A stretch of DNA of 39,577 nt, taken from assembly GCF_000337455.1 (NCBI RefSeq), contig NZ_AOIU01000028.1, positions 1,402 through 40,978 on the forward strand, given 5' to 3'. The DNA is from Halosimplex carlsbadense 2-9-1. Its GTDB lineage: Archaea; Halobacteriota; Halobacteria; Halobacteriales; Haloarculaceae. Positions 1 through 7,794 of this stretch are shown piece by piece. The notes under the pieces are model-generated. The model did no database searches. It saw only the letters and a program-made list of their open reading frames with translations, and was not told the DNA's origin. Made by a program: the position numbers and the translations under genes. Each line of letters starts with the position of its first letter. Position 1 is the stretch's first letter.

Positions 1-39
1 AGAGTCTCTGGGAAACCCGGTTCGCCGCCTCCATTCATC

Positions 40-57
40 CCGGCCACATTCGGCCGG
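40..57. other. Short perfect hairpin
   Basis: Six-base arms CCGGCC and GGCCGG enclose the loop ACATTC. It lies just before a stronger hairpin with a T-rich tail, so both may belong to the 3' end of a rightward transcript entering from outside the window. I do not recognise the RNA or gene that would carry it. Confidence 0.35.
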
Positions 58-66
58 AACGCATCA

Positions 67-106
67 CCCTCGACCAGTCACTACTGGTCGGGGGTTTCGT
101 ATTTTG
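67..106 (+). terminator. Hairpin with T-rich tail, probable terminator
   Basis: The arms CCCTCGACCAGT and ACTGGTCGGGGG form a 12-pair stem (one T-G pair) around the loop CACT, followed on the + strand by a T-rich run. The T-run is on the right side only, so this would end a rightward transcript from beyond the left edge. The leftward DUF309 gene also ends close by, so the stem may protect both convergent 3' ends. This is inferred from structure only. Confidence 0.5.
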
Positions 107-156
107 TACCGAAGAGCGACAGCTACGGCGGTCGTGGACGCTCCGTCGAGAACGAG

Positions 157-651
157 TTACTCCAACTGTTCGGCGTACGCGAAGTCAAGCTCGGTCGCTT
201 CGGGGTAGCCGCCGTCGAGTTCGATTTGCCAGTCGTGGATCGCGGTCGGATCGGAGGGTGCGGCCGAGAGTGTCGCGCGCACGTCGGTCAGGTCGACGCC
301 GTAGAAATCGTCGGGAACTCCCTCGAGGTATTGGAGGGCAGTCGAAAACAACGAGCGCATGCCGTCGTCGTTCTCGAAGTCGAAGTGCTTGTACGCGCCG
401 GCGGCGACCTGGACCATCCCGTGGCAGAACTTGCTCTCGGCGGTGCCGCGGCCGTAGTTGTACCACTCGTCTTCGAAGCAGTCGTGGGACTCGTGGAACT
501 CGCCGCTGTTGAACAGGGCGACGCCGTGAACGACGGCTCGCCGGAGCGTGCCGTGTTCCCAGCCGTTCGACGCGCCGCGGTCGGCCCGCCACCCGGTTGG
601 ATCGCCCGACGTGGGCGGTCCGACGCCGTAGTCCCGGGTGTGTTCGTCCAT
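157..651 (-). CDS. DUF309 domain protein
   Basis: This 164-residue protein carries the DUF309 signature [16 protein letters not shown] at about residues 52-67, a helical motif of His, Glu and Trp residues (H-E-x-H-x-x-x-E-x-x-W). A second conserved helix follows ([14 protein letters not shown]). DUF309 proteins are small, all-helical and of unknown biochemical role in bacteria and archaea. The first 35 residues are Gly/Asp-rich and look like a variable haloarchaeal extension. The gene stands alone, divergent from the thioesterase to its right, and the hairpin near position 90 lies past its stop. Family assignment is firm; function is unknown. Confidence 0.85.
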   Translation of the reverse strand: MDEHTRDYGVGPPTSGDPTGWRADRGASNGWEHGTLRRAVVHGVALFNSGEFHESHDCFEDEWYNYGRGTAESKFCHGMVQVAAGAYKHFDFENDDGMRSLFSTALQYLEGVPDDFYGVDLTDVRATLSAAPSDPTAIHDWQIELDGGYPEATELDFAYAEQLE

Positions 652-777
652 TATCGACTACTCGGGGTTCCCGCGGTGTAATCCCGTCGGTCAGGGCGAG
701 GGTTGCGCGGGGCGTGGAAGAGTCCGTAGGGGGCTCCAGTCGTGGCCGTTAACTCCCTACCGCCCGACCCGAGAGTC

Positions 778-1185
778 ATGGACGCCTCGTTCGGACACGA
801 AGTCCCCGTTCGCTATCGCGACCTCGACACGTACGGTCACGTCAACAACGTCGTCTACGGCACGTACTGCGAGGAGGCGAGGGTCGCCTACGTCGAGGAG
901 GTACTCGGGCTGGCGGAGATCGACGAGTTCACGGCCGTCGTCGTGTCGCTGGATATCGACTTCCGGTCGTCGGTGACGGAACTGACGACGGTGGACGTGG
1001 GGGTATCGGTCGTCCGGATGGGCGAGTCGAGCTTCACGATGGCCTACGAACTCCGCCAGGGTGGGGACTTGGTCGCGGAGGCGGAGACGACGCAGGTATT
1101 CGTCGACCCGGAGAGCCGCGAATCGCGGCCGATCCCCGAGGACTGGCGCGAGCGGGTGCGCGAGTTCGAGGGGCTGGACGACTGA
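778..1185 (+). CDS. Acyl-CoA thioesterase, 4HBT hot-dog family
   Basis: Predicted cytoplasmic thioesterase of 135 residues, the usual length for a single hot-dog domain. The N-terminal motif VRYRDLDTYGHVNNVVY matches the 4-hydroxybenzoyl-CoA thioesterase signature, with the catalytic Asp in RDLD and the His-Asn-Asn turn intact. A GTG 36 bases upstream is in frame, but the ATG at 778 places the hot-dog motif at the normal distance from the N terminus, so I chose it. The acyl substrate cannot be read from the sequence. Neighbours give no pathway hint. Confidence 0.87.
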   Translation: MDASFGHEVPVRYRDLDTYGHVNNVVYGTYCEEARVAYVEEVLGLAEIDEFTAVVVSLDIDFRSSVTELTTVDVGVSVVRMGESSFTMAYELRQGGDLVAEAETTQVFVDPESRESRPIPEDWRERVREFEGLDD

Positions 1186-1197
1186 GCCGCGCGGAGT

Positions 1198-1464
1198 TCA
1201 GACGGTGTCGTCGGGGTCGGTGACTTCGCCGAGGTTGTTCGGCGGCACGTCGACGGCGGCGGTCGTCTCGCGCACGTCGTTCGTGAAACTCGTCAGCGCG
1301 CGCTCCTTGCGGAAGTAGCGTCGGCCGTCCGGGGTGGCGTAGACGAGGATGATGATGTTCTGCTCGTCGTCGGAGTAGGTGCGTTCGACCAGCCAGGCGC
1401 GAACTGCCCCGTCGTTCGTCGTCGAACTCCCGCCGGCCACCCCGGTCTCTGAACCGTCCGTCAT
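1198..1464 (-). CDS. Small conserved-looking hypothetical protein
   Basis: An 88-residue acidic protein with a disordered Gly/Ser/Thr N terminus. The core (about residues 20-60) looks like a folded beta-rich domain: VRAWLVERTYSDDEQNIIIL, then YATPDGRRYFRKERAL. I do not recognise a named family. It converges on the thioesterase gene with a 12-base gap and lies just after the HtrA-like protease on the same strand, 60 bases from its stop, so co-transcription with the protease is possible. Codon choice (G or C at third positions) and an interpretable fold support a real gene. Confidence 0.7.
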   Translation of the reverse strand: MTDGSETGVAGGSSTTNDGAVRAWLVERTYSDDEQNIIILVYATPDGRRYFRKERALTSFTNDVRETTAAVDVPPNNLGEVTDPDDTV

Positions 1465-1524
1465 ACCGGCAAGCAGGGGCCCGATGGGGATAGGCGTTCG
1501 CTCGGCTCCCCCGAGTGGACGTGA

Positions 1525-2622
1525 TCAGGTCCCCATCGGGTCCGGTCGTTCGCCCACGGTGACCTGGACGCGTCGGACTTCGCCGTCCCGGAGGACGGTC
1601 ATCTCGACCGTGTCGCCGGGCAGGGTCTCGGTGAGGAGATACGTGCCGAGGGCTTCGCCGTTCCCCAGTTGCTGGCCGTCGATAGCGAGGATCACGTCGC
1701 CGCCGACGGGGACGGGGCGGTCCCCGACCGTCTCGACTTCGGTCGCGCCCTGCAGCGCGTCCGCCGAGGGGCCGTCTTCCAGAACGGAGACAACCGCGAG
1801 GCCGGCGGTGCGGTTGAGGTCGTTGGCGTCGGCGATCGCGGGGGTGACGGGCGTCGTCCGGAGGCCGAGGAACGGGTAGTCGAACTCGCCGTCATCGACG
1901 AGCTCGGGGACGACGCGCTCGACGACCGACGGGGAGACGGCGAAGCCGATGTTCTCGGCGCCCTGCTGGGCGATCCCGGCGGTGTTGACGCCGACGACGT
2001 CACCGTCGCAGTTCACCAGCGGGCCGCCGGAGTTGCCGGGGCTGATCGGCGCATCGGTCTGGACGACGTTCGGGATCTCGAAGCCGAGCTCGGTCGGCAA
2101 CGTCCGGTTCAGGCCGCTGACGATCCCGTGGGTGATGGTCTCTTCGAGCCCGAAGGGGTTGCCCAGCGCCGCGACGCGCTCGCCGCGCTGCGGGTCGGTA
2201 TCGGCGAGCGAGAGCCCCGCCGTTCCGGCGGGCGCGTCGGAGACGTTCACCACCGCGAGGTCGGCGTAGGCGCTGCGACCGACGATCGACCCGGACCGGA
2301 ACTCGTTCCCGTCGAACTCCACTTCCACTTCGGAGGCGCCGTCGACGACGTGGGCGTTGGTCACGACGTACGTGTCCCCAGTCGTGTTCGTGTTGGTCGC
2401 GTTCGCGGCGTTGTAGACGAACCCGGAGCCCTGTCCGGAACTCGTCCGGACGGAGACGACCGAGCCGATCGTCTCGTCGAACAGCGACTGGTAGTCACAG
2501 GCCGACTGTCGCTGTTCGGTGTCTCCGACCGGGGCCGCTCCCGGTGCGATCGCCATCACGCCCCCGACGCTTCCCGCGACGAGCAGAACTGTCACGAGTA
2601 CCGCTGTCGTTGTCCGTTGCAT
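1525..2622 (-). CDS. HtrA/DegP-like serine protease with PDZ domain
   Basis: A 365-residue S1C-family protease, probably acting outside the membrane. An N-terminal hydrophobic stretch (MQRTTTAVLVTVLLVAGSVG) is a Sec signal or membrane anchor. The triad is visible: His in TNAHVVDGA (about residue 91), Asp in SAYADLAVVNV, and Ser in ISPGNSGGPLVN. A C-terminal PDZ-like domain (about 270-365) contains GGDVILAIDGQ and GDTVEMTVLRDGE. The reading frame stays open far upstream, through the tRNA-Leu on the other strand, but the ATG at 2622 is chosen because it begins the signal sequence. Single copy of this type in the window. Confidence 0.92.
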   Translation of the reverse strand: MQRTTTAVLVTVLLVAGSVGGVMAIAPGAAPVGDTEQRQSACDYQSLFDETIGSVVSVRTSSGQGSGFVYNAANATNTNTTGDTYVVTNAHVVDGASEVEVEFDGNEFRSGSIVGRSAYADLAVVNVSDAPAGTAGLSLADTDPQRGERVAALGNPFGLEETITHGIVSGLNRTLPTELGFEIPNVVQTDAPISPGNSGGPLVNCDGDVVGVNTAGIAQQGAENIGFAVSPSVVERVVPELVDDGEFDYPFLGLRTTPVTPAIADANDLNRTAGLAVVSVLEDGPSADALQGATEVETVGDRPVPVGGDVILAIDGQQLGNGEALGTYLLTETLPGDTVEMTVLRDGEVRRVQVTVGERPDPMGT

Positions 2623-2838
2623 CGTCTCTGCGTTGCTTCGCCCCTCGGAAGACCCCCTGAATCGTTTCGTCGCGTTGGCACGGTCAAATCTCGACAGCCG
2701 CCGGAGTTGGGAGCGATTACTCTCCGAACCGAAGCAGGGGAGTCGATAGGCAGTCGATAACTCGGCGGTCGCGTCGTCGTCTGCGGGACGATGAGACCGT
2801 AGCCTATTCAAGCGCCTCGATCGAATCTCGACGTGCGT

Positions 2839-2922
2839 GCGAGGGTAGCCAAGCCAGGAAACGGCGGCGGACTCAAGATCCGCTCCCGTAGGGGTCCAAG
2901 GGTTCAAATCCCTTCCCTCGCA
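2839..2922 (+). tRNA. tRNA-Leu (anticodon CAA)
   Basis: An 84-base class II tRNA. The acceptor stem GCGAGGG pairs with CCCTCGC, followed by discriminator A. The anticodon stem GCGGA/TCCGC encloses CTCAAGA, giving anticodon CAA. A long variable arm follows, and the T arm is AAGGG, TTCAAAT, CCCTT. CCA is not encoded and I see no intron. A weak TATA-like CTATTCAAG lies about 30 bases upstream. Pieces of its 3' end recur downstream. Confidence 0.95.
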
Positions 2923-3031
2923 CTGCACGGACCCACGCGGTCCCTCGCCAGTGCGGAAGACCCGCGAGGCCGTCTCGACGGCCTCGGAGTGAACGGCGCT
3001 TGCGCCGTGAACGGAGCGGTCTTCCCTCGCA
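2912..3031 (+). repeat. Repeats of tRNA-Leu 3' end flanking a foldable spacer
   Basis: CTTCCCTCGCA at the tRNA 3' end (2912-2922) recurs exactly at 3021-3031, and its core TCCCTCGC also appears at 2941-2948. Between them, arms GGAAGACC (2955-2962) and GGTCTTCC (3018-3025) enclose two further hairpins. One has arms GAGGCCG and CGGCCTC (2966-2985); the other has ACGGCGC and GCGCCGT (2993-3008). The whole could fold as a three-way junction. Duplication of a tRNA 3' end is what integrated elements leave, but no integrase or element gene is present here. Confidence 0.5.
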
Positions 3032-3095
3032 AACTTCTCACGAAATCCTCGTCCGAGCGAAAGCTCCGTCCAGAAATTCGTCGGTCGGGGGCAGA

Positions 3096-3101
3096 TTTAT
3101 G
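3096..3101 (+). promoter_or_regulatory. TATA box of the 66-residue protein gene
   Basis: TTTATG lies 25-30 bases before the ATG at 3126, the spacing of a leaderless haloarchaeal promoter. Confidence 0.55.
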
Positions 3102-3125
3102 CGAATCCAGTGTCGATAGTGTGGT

Positions 3126-3326
3126 ATGGCAACGGACGACACGGCAACCAATCCACTCGACGTGCCGCCGCTGGAACACACTGCTTTCTTCGACATCGAT
3201 ACCAGAGACGGCTACGTCCGTATCGACCAGTCGTGGGGAGACCAGACGCTGTACACGCCGGAGGAGGCGCGCGATATCGCCGAGTCGATCCTGGAGATGG
3301 CCGACGACGCCCAGGGGTCGGAGTAG
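3126..3326 (+). CDS. Small acidic hypothetical protein
   Basis: A 66-residue acidic protein. A short disordered start is followed by HTAFFDIDTRDGYVRIDQSW, which suggests a beta hairpin, and by an amphipathic helix (PEEARDIAESILEMADDA). I recognise no named family. A TATA box at leaderless spacing precedes the ATG, which supports both the gene and its start. It is alone between the tRNA-Leu region and the convergent HAD gene. Confidence 0.75.
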   Translation: MATDDTATNPLDVPPLEHTAFFDIDTRDGYVRIDQSWGDQTLYTPEEARDIAESILEMADDAQGSE

Positions 3327-3423
3327 CGATCCACACCTGGACGCTCGAAGAGGCTTGCACTTATCGACGGACAGTCCCGTCTGTGGCGCCCGCTACGTCT
3401 CGGCCCATCGAGTCGAACGTCCG

Positions 3424-4056
3424 TCACAGCTCGTCGAATCCGCCGACCCGGTGGTCGCCGAGGACGCATTGACCGCGCTCGGACGGGCCGATGCGTTCGA
3501 TGTGGACAGCGTCGAGACCCGCGTTCCAGGCGGCGCCCACGTCGTCGGGGTTGTCGCCGACCAGAGCGCCCCGGTGGCCGGCGGTGCCGACCCCGAGACC
3601 GTTCATCGCGTGTTCGACGGGGGTCGGGTCGGGCTTCCAGCCGACCTCGTCGTCGCAGCAGACGACGATGTCGAACCAGTCGGCGATGTCGTGGTACTCC
3701 AGGAGCGGTTCGGTGAGATACGACTGGCAGTGCGTGACGAGGCCGGTCGGCCGGTCGAGGTCGCGAACGAACGCGGCGGCGTCGTCGTAGACGAACGTCG
3801 ACTCGGCGCGGGCGTAGGGGTCTTCGACCTCGTGGAAGGTCTCCCAGAACCGGTCCGGCGTGAGCGTGCGGTCCGCGAAGACCTCCTCGCGGGCGTCGCC
3901 GAGGCCGTACCAGAGCAGTTCGGCTTCGCGGTCGCTGAAGGCGTGGCCCAGTCGGTCCCCGATCTCGGTGACGATCTTTCGGGGGTATTCGGGGTCGACG
4001 TCGACGACAGTGCCGTCGAGGTCGAACAGCCAGAAATCGTACGTATCGCGGGCCAT
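3424..4056 (-). CDS. HAD-superfamily hydrolase, phosphoglycolate-phosphatase-like
   Basis: A 210-residue HAD hydrolase with all four motifs: motif I FDLDGTVVDVD (nucleophile Asp near residue 12), motif II TGLVTHCQ, motif III Lys in GWKPDPTP, and motif IV LVGDNPDDVGAAWNAG. A helical cap lies between motifs I and II, so it is a subfamily I phosphatase; the phosphoester substrate is unknown. The frame stays open to 4290, but the ATG at 4056 puts motif I at the N terminus, and ACTTAG lies about 30 bases upstream of it as a promoter. It runs convergent to the 66-residue gene. Confidence 0.88.
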   Translation of the reverse strand: MARDTYDFWLFDLDGTVVDVDPEYPRKIVTEIGDRLGHAFSDREAELLWYGLGDAREEVFADRTLTPDRFWETFHEVEDPYARAESTFVYDDAAAFVRDLDRPTGLVTHCQSYLTEPLLEYHDIADWFDIVVCCDDEVGWKPDPTPVEHAMNGLGVGTAGHRGALVGDNPDDVGAAWNAGLDAVHIERIGPSERGQCVLGDHRVGGFDEL

Positions 4057-4191
4057 CGGGATCCCACCGGTAGGTCGGTGCGGGCTAAGTACCTTTTGGC
4101 GCCTCGCTCGAACGCCGGGACGAGTCCAGTCGCCGACAACGGGCGGACCGGGCGGATTTAAGCCCCGGACGGCCGAGACCTGGCACGTACG

Positions 4192-4878
4192 ATGAGTCTG
4201 CGGACGCTGGTGACCGACCCGAGAGCGTTCTTCGCCGCTCGGCAGGACGACTACTCGCTCGTCGGGCCGGCCGCAGTGGTCGCCGGTCACGCGCTGCTCG
4301 CGCTGACGGCGACAGTCGTCGTCCTCCGTGCGGTCGGCGGCGTCGTGACGCCCGCCGACGCGGGCGCGATCGTCTACGCCTCGGGCGGCCAGCGCGTCTC
4401 GGCACCGCAGGATATCGTCCTCGCGCTCTGGGCGACCGGTGCGCTCTACTTCGCGCTGTGGGTCGCCGTCGCGGTCGTCGCGTACCTCGTCTCGCTGTAT
4501 TTCGACGGCGAGGGCTCGTTCCGTCGCCTCCTCGCGTTCGTCGGCTGGACGCTCGTCCCGACGCTTGCACCGACGGCCGTGCGGACGGCTGTAATCGCCG
4601 CGATGTTCCTCGACGCGCCGGAGTTCGCGACCGAGGCCGCCCTCCAGGAGTGGGCCCAGTCCGAACTCACGGACCGTCCCGCCCGCTTCGCGGCCCTCGC
4701 CGTCCGCCCGCTGTTCACTCTCTGGATGGTCTACCTGTGGGTCCTCGCCGCCGAGTACGCTCTCGAACTCACTCGACGGCAGGCGCTCGTCACCGTCGCC
4801 CTCCCTGGTACGCTCGCGACGCTCAACGCCGTCGGGACGCTCGCGACGGCCGCGGGTCGCGTCCTGGGCCTGTTCTAG
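4192..4878 (+). CDS. Yip1-family-type membrane protein
   Basis: A 228-residue integral membrane protein. It opens with LRTLVTDPRAFFAAR, the amphipathic start typical of archaeal Yip1/YIF1-like proteins, followed by about five hydrophobic segments (roughly residues 24-46, 67-105, 115-142, 168-186 and 200-225). The TATA-like ATTTAA lies 31-36 bases upstream. The role of these proteins in archaea is unknown. Its TAG stop lies inside CTAG, shared with the stop of the convergent gene on the other strand. Confidence 0.75.
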   Translation: MSLRTLVTDPRAFFAARQDDYSLVGPAAVVAGHALLALTATVVVLRAVGGVVTPADAGAIVYASGGQRVSAPQDIVLALWATGALYFALWVAVAVVAYLVSLYFDGEGSFRRLLAFVGWTLVPTLAPTAVRTAVIAAMFLDAPEFATEAALQEWAQSELTDRPARFAALAVRPLFTLWMVYLWVLAAEYALELTRRQALVTVALPGTLATLNAVGTLATAAGRVLGLF

Positions 4879-5285
4879 ACCTCGTCGGTGACGTGGATCG
4901 AACTCCCGAGGTACTTCGACAGCGCCTGGTCGGCCGTCGACGCGTTGAACTCCGCGAGGTCGTCGGCGACCGCCGCCCGCAGGTCGTCCAGATACCCCTG
5001 CGTCGTCCGTAGTTCGCGGAAGTCGACGCTATCGACCGCCACGCCCAGCGCGTCCTCGGCGACCGCGCGCATGTGCGCTTCGTCGCCACAGTCGCCGCGC
5101 CAGAGGTTGTCCCGGAAGTACAGCCACCCCGGCTCTCCCGGGGAGTCCGCCGTCCTGTACACCGTCGTCTCGAACGTGTCGGGCTCGGCCCAGACGCCCG
5201 GCTCGTCGGGGCCGAGCCGCACCGTTACTCGGAAGACGTAGGCCGCGGCCGATGAGTCTCCCCCACCGTCGTCGCCCCGACTCAT
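4875..5285 (-). CDS. LWR-salt-type haloarchaeal protein
   Basis: A 136-residue acidic protein with the motif WLYFRDNLWRGDCGDEAHMR at about residues 54-73. The Leu-Trp-Arg triplet is the hallmark of a haloarchaeal family known as LWR-salt protein, whose function is not established. A beta-rich first half (YVFRVTVRL, FETTVYRT) precedes a helical C terminus. It follows the pterin dehydratase gene with a one-base gap, so the two are probably one transcript. Its stop overlaps that of the convergent membrane-protein gene. Confidence 0.75.
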   Translation of the reverse strand: MSRGDDGGGDSSAAAYVFRVTVRLGPDEPGVWAEPDTFETTVYRTADSPGEPGWLYFRDNLWRGDCGDEAHMRAVAEDALGVAVDSVDFRELRTTQGYLDDLRAAVADDLAEFNASTADQALSKYLGSSIHVTDEV

Positions 5286-5286
5286 C

Positions 5287-5562
5287 TCAGCGCAGGTCGT
5301 CGAACCGTTCGGCGAGTTCGACGTCCTTGTCGGTGATGCCGCCCTCGTCGTGGGTAGTCAGTCGGACTTCGACCTCGCGCCAGCCGATGGTCATCTCGGG
5401 GTGGTGGAAGGCGTCCTGAGCGACGCCGCCCGCGCCCGCGGCGAAGCCCACGCCGTCGAGGTACGCGTCGAACTCGTAGGTGCGGACGATCTCGTCGCCG
5501 TCGCGCTCCCACTCGTCCGGTAGCTGTGCCTCGATCTCCTCGTCGGATAGCAGGTCTGCCAT
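5287..5562 (-). CDS. 4a-hydroxytetrahydrobiopterin dehydratase (pterin carbinolamine dehydratase)
   Basis: A 91-residue protein of the PCD/DCoH family, close to the usual 95-105. The active-site region is intact: DAFHHPEMTIGWREVEVRL, followed by TTHDEGGITDKD. The enzyme dehydrates 4a-hydroxytetrahydropterin made by aromatic amino acid hydroxylases. In archaea the true pterin substrate is uncertain and the protein may support another pterin-dependent reaction. The ATG at 5562 gives the family's normal N terminus; the longer open frame upstream is unsupported. It is followed after one base by the LWR-salt gene. No hydroxylase is nearby. Confidence 0.92.
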   Translation of the reverse strand: MADLLSDEEIEAQLPDEWERDGDEIVRTYEFDAYLDGVGFAAGAGGVAQDAFHHPEMTIGWREVEVRLTTHDEGGITDKDVELAERFDDLR

Positions 5563-5777
5563 GTTGTGAGGATGGGCCGGTACCCGCATGAAAGTTCGGC
5601 CGAGGTGTTCGTGGGTGTGAGTTCTGCGACCGGACTGCCGTGCCGACCGCCGCCCGATGACGGCCCCTTTCACGCTGTTCGCGGTGGCGGTCAAGAGAGG
5701 TGTGGCGGTCGGGAGAGCGGTCGCTGACGGACGAATCGTGCCGTCGCAAGCAAATCCGGTCCAGAACGGAACTACTC

Positions 5778-7103
5778 CTAGTCGTCGCCCATCTGGTCGA
5801 AGGCGGCGTCGGGCATCTGGTCGCGCAGGTGTTCCGGGATCTCGTCGCCCTCGACGCTCTCCTCGTCCTCGCCGCCGAACTCGGGGTCGAACAGCTGGAG
5901 CGCTATGTTGATGGTCGACCAGTCGTCCTCCTCGGCGGCGTCCCGGAGGCTCTTGGTCGGCGCGGCGAGCAGCTGGTTGACGACGGCGTCGGCCATGGCC
6001 TCGACGACCTCGCGCTGGCTCTCGTCGAAGTCGGCCTTGCCGAGGGCGGTCTCGACCTCCTGGGCCTTGACGCGCTCGGCGCTCTCGTACATCGCCGAGA
6101 TGACCCGGTCGGCCCGCTTGCGCTTGTACTGGGCGAGCAGGTGCTCGAACTCCACGTCGATCATCTCCTCGACGGCCGTGGCCGCCTCCGCGCGCTGGGC
6201 GCGGTTCTCGTCGGTGACCGTCTGCAGAGTGTCGAGGTCGCGGACGGTCACGTCGGGGAGTTCGGTCACGGTCGGCTGCACGTCCCGGGGCTGGGCGATG
6301 TCGACGACGAACGTCTTGCCGGTGTCCGAGACCGTCGACTTCTCGAAGACGTAGTCGGTGGAGCCGGTCGCGGTGACGACTACCGCCGCGCGTTCGACCG
6401 CGTCGTCGAGGTCGGCCAGTTCGACGACCGTCGCGTCGGCGTCGACCGTCTCCGCGAGGTGTTCGGCCCGTTCGAGCGTGCGGTTGGCGACGTAGAGGTG
6501 GTCGACCCGCGGCGCGAGCGACTGGGCGGCGAGCCGACCCATCTCGCCCGCGCCGACGACCAGCGCCTCCGCGTCGTCGACGCCGACCTCCTCGTCGGCG
6601 AGCGAAACCGCCGCGCTCGCCAGCGAGACCGACCCCTCGTTGATCGCCGTCTCGGTGCGCGCGCGCTCGCCGACGTGGATCGCCTTGGTGACGCCCTCTT
6701 CGAGCAGTCGACCGACGCCGCCGGCCGCACGGGCGTCCTCGTAGGCGTCGCCGACCTGGCCGAGGATCTGGTCTTCGCCCACGACCAGCGATTCGAGCCC
6801 GGACGCGACCCGCATGAGGTGGCGCAGGCTCTCCTCGTGGCCGAGTTCGGCCAGCACGTCCGATGGAACGCCCTCGAAGAAGGCGGCCAGCGCCGCGCGG
6901 CCGTCGGGGCCGTCGCTCGTGACGACGTAGGCCTCGACGCGGTTGCACGTCTGGAGGACGTACGCCTCCTCGACGGCGGGCACCGACAGCAGGCGCTCGA
7001 CGCCCGCGCGCTGGCTCTCGACGGTCGCGGCTTCGAGCTCGTCGACCGTCGCGCGGTCGATATCGACGCTCGCACCCGAGATGACGCCCGTGCCGACCGT
7101 CAC
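5778..7103 (-). CDS. hemA: Glutamyl-tRNA reductase
   Basis: A 441-residue enzyme that reduces glutamyl-tRNA to glutamate-1-semialdehyde, the first committed step of C5 tetrapyrrole synthesis. The catalytic Cys lies in VLQTCNRVEAYVV near residue 50. The NADPH domain shows ALVVGAGEMGRLA, and a helical dimerisation domain follows. The C-terminal 50 residues are acidic. It starts at GTG, overlapping the TGA of the precorrin-2 dehydrogenase gene (GTGA), so translation is coupled. It is the last gene of the siroheme/heme operon starting at 8850. Confidence 0.95.
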   Translation of the reverse strand: MTVGTGVISGASVDIDRATVDELEAATVESQRAGVERLLSVPAVEEAYVLQTCNRVEAYVVTSDGPDGRAALAAFFEGVPSDVLAELGHEESLRHLMRVASGLESLVVGEDQILGQVGDAYEDARAAGGVGRLLEEGVTKAIHVGERARTETAINEGSVSLASAAVSLADEEVGVDDAEALVVGAGEMGRLAAQSLAPRVDHLYVANRTLERAEHLAETVDADATVVELADLDDAVERAAVVVTATGSTDYVFEKSTVSDTGKTFVVDIAQPRDVQPTVTELPDVTVRDLDTLQTVTDENRAQRAEAATAVEEMIDVEFEHLLAQYKRKRADRVISAMYESAERVKAQEVETALGKADFDESQREVVEAMADAVVNQLLAAPTKSLRDAAEEDDWSTINIALQLFDPEFGGEDEESVEGDEIPEHLRDQMPDAAFDQMGDD

Positions 7104-7768
7104 GCTGTCTCACCTGTCACGTCCGAGATCACGTCCGCTGCCACTTGTCGTGCCTTCGGTTTCCCACTATCTAAAGCCTTCCAAACCGCGTCCGACCGCA
7201 CGACCGCCCGCACCGCCTCCCTCCGAAGCTCCGGGTCCACGGCGTCGGCCTGCAGTTCCGTCCGGATCTCGCCGGTCAGATCGGCCATCGCGCCCGCGTC
7301 TGCGATCTCCGTCTCGATGCGCTGGCGCAGCAGCCGGCTCAGCGCCGGGCTCGCGCCGCCGGTCGCCACCGCCGCGACGACAGGGTCGTCCCGTACCGTC
7401 GCTGGGACGACCACGCTCCCGGGGTCGCGCTCGCCGTGTCGGTCGGTACGGTTCACGAGCGCACCGCGTTCGCGCGCCGTCTCCTCGATGCGTTCGTTCA
7501 GCGCCTCGTCGTCGGTCGCCGCGACCGCCAGCGCGGGGTCGGTCCGGTCGAACCAGTCGGACACGTCCGCGGGGTCGGGCGCCTCGCGGACCAGCTCCGC
7601 GTCGCCGAAGTCGGTGGGCTCGCCGTCGCCGTCCTCGCCGGTGAAGGTCGGACTCACGACGACCACGCGGGCCTCCCGAGCGAAGCGTCTCGCCTTGCGG
7701 GCGCCGACGCGGCCGCCGCCGAACACCAGCACCGTCTCGCCGTCGAAATCGTGGAGTAGTGGGATCAC
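7100..7768 (-). CDS. Precorrin-2 dehydrogenase (siroheme synthase N-terminal type)
   Basis: A 222-residue NAD-dependent enzyme converting precorrin-2 to sirohydrochlorin; relatives may also chelate iron. It begins IPLLHDFDGETVLVFGGGRV, a Rossmann fold with GGGRVG, as in the CysG/Met8 N-terminal domain. The middle contains ALAVAATDD and VNRTDRHGERDPGSVVVPAT, matching the family's VN..D block, and GASPALSRLLRQRIE follows. I chose the GTG at 7768, which gives the normal short lead before the Rossmann strand. It lies 26 bases after the fused siroheme decarboxylase gene and overlaps hemA by four bases. Confidence 0.9.
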   Translation of the reverse strand: MIPLLHDFDGETVLVFGGGRVGARKARRFAREARVVVVSPTFTGEDGDGEPTDFGDAELVREAPDPADVSDWFDRTDPALAVAATDDEALNERIEETARERGALVNRTDRHGERDPGSVVVPATVRDDPVVAAVATGGASPALSRLLRQRIETEIADAGAMADLTGEIRTELQADAVDPELRREAVRAVVRSDAVWKALDSGKPKARQVAADVISDVTGETA

Positions 7769-7794
7769 GAGTGGTGTCTCTGTTGACGGCCGCC

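Noticed and set aside
1..38. Possible start of a leftward gene (ATG at 34 or 38 on the minus strand)
   Set aside because: Only about 11 codons are in the window, the frames conflict, and no TATA box lies at the usual distance, so it cannot be supported.
2623..2928. N-terminal extension of the HtrA-like protease into the tRNA region
   Set aside because: The extension is antisense to tRNA-Leu and lacks protein character; the ATG at 2622 begins a clear signal sequence.
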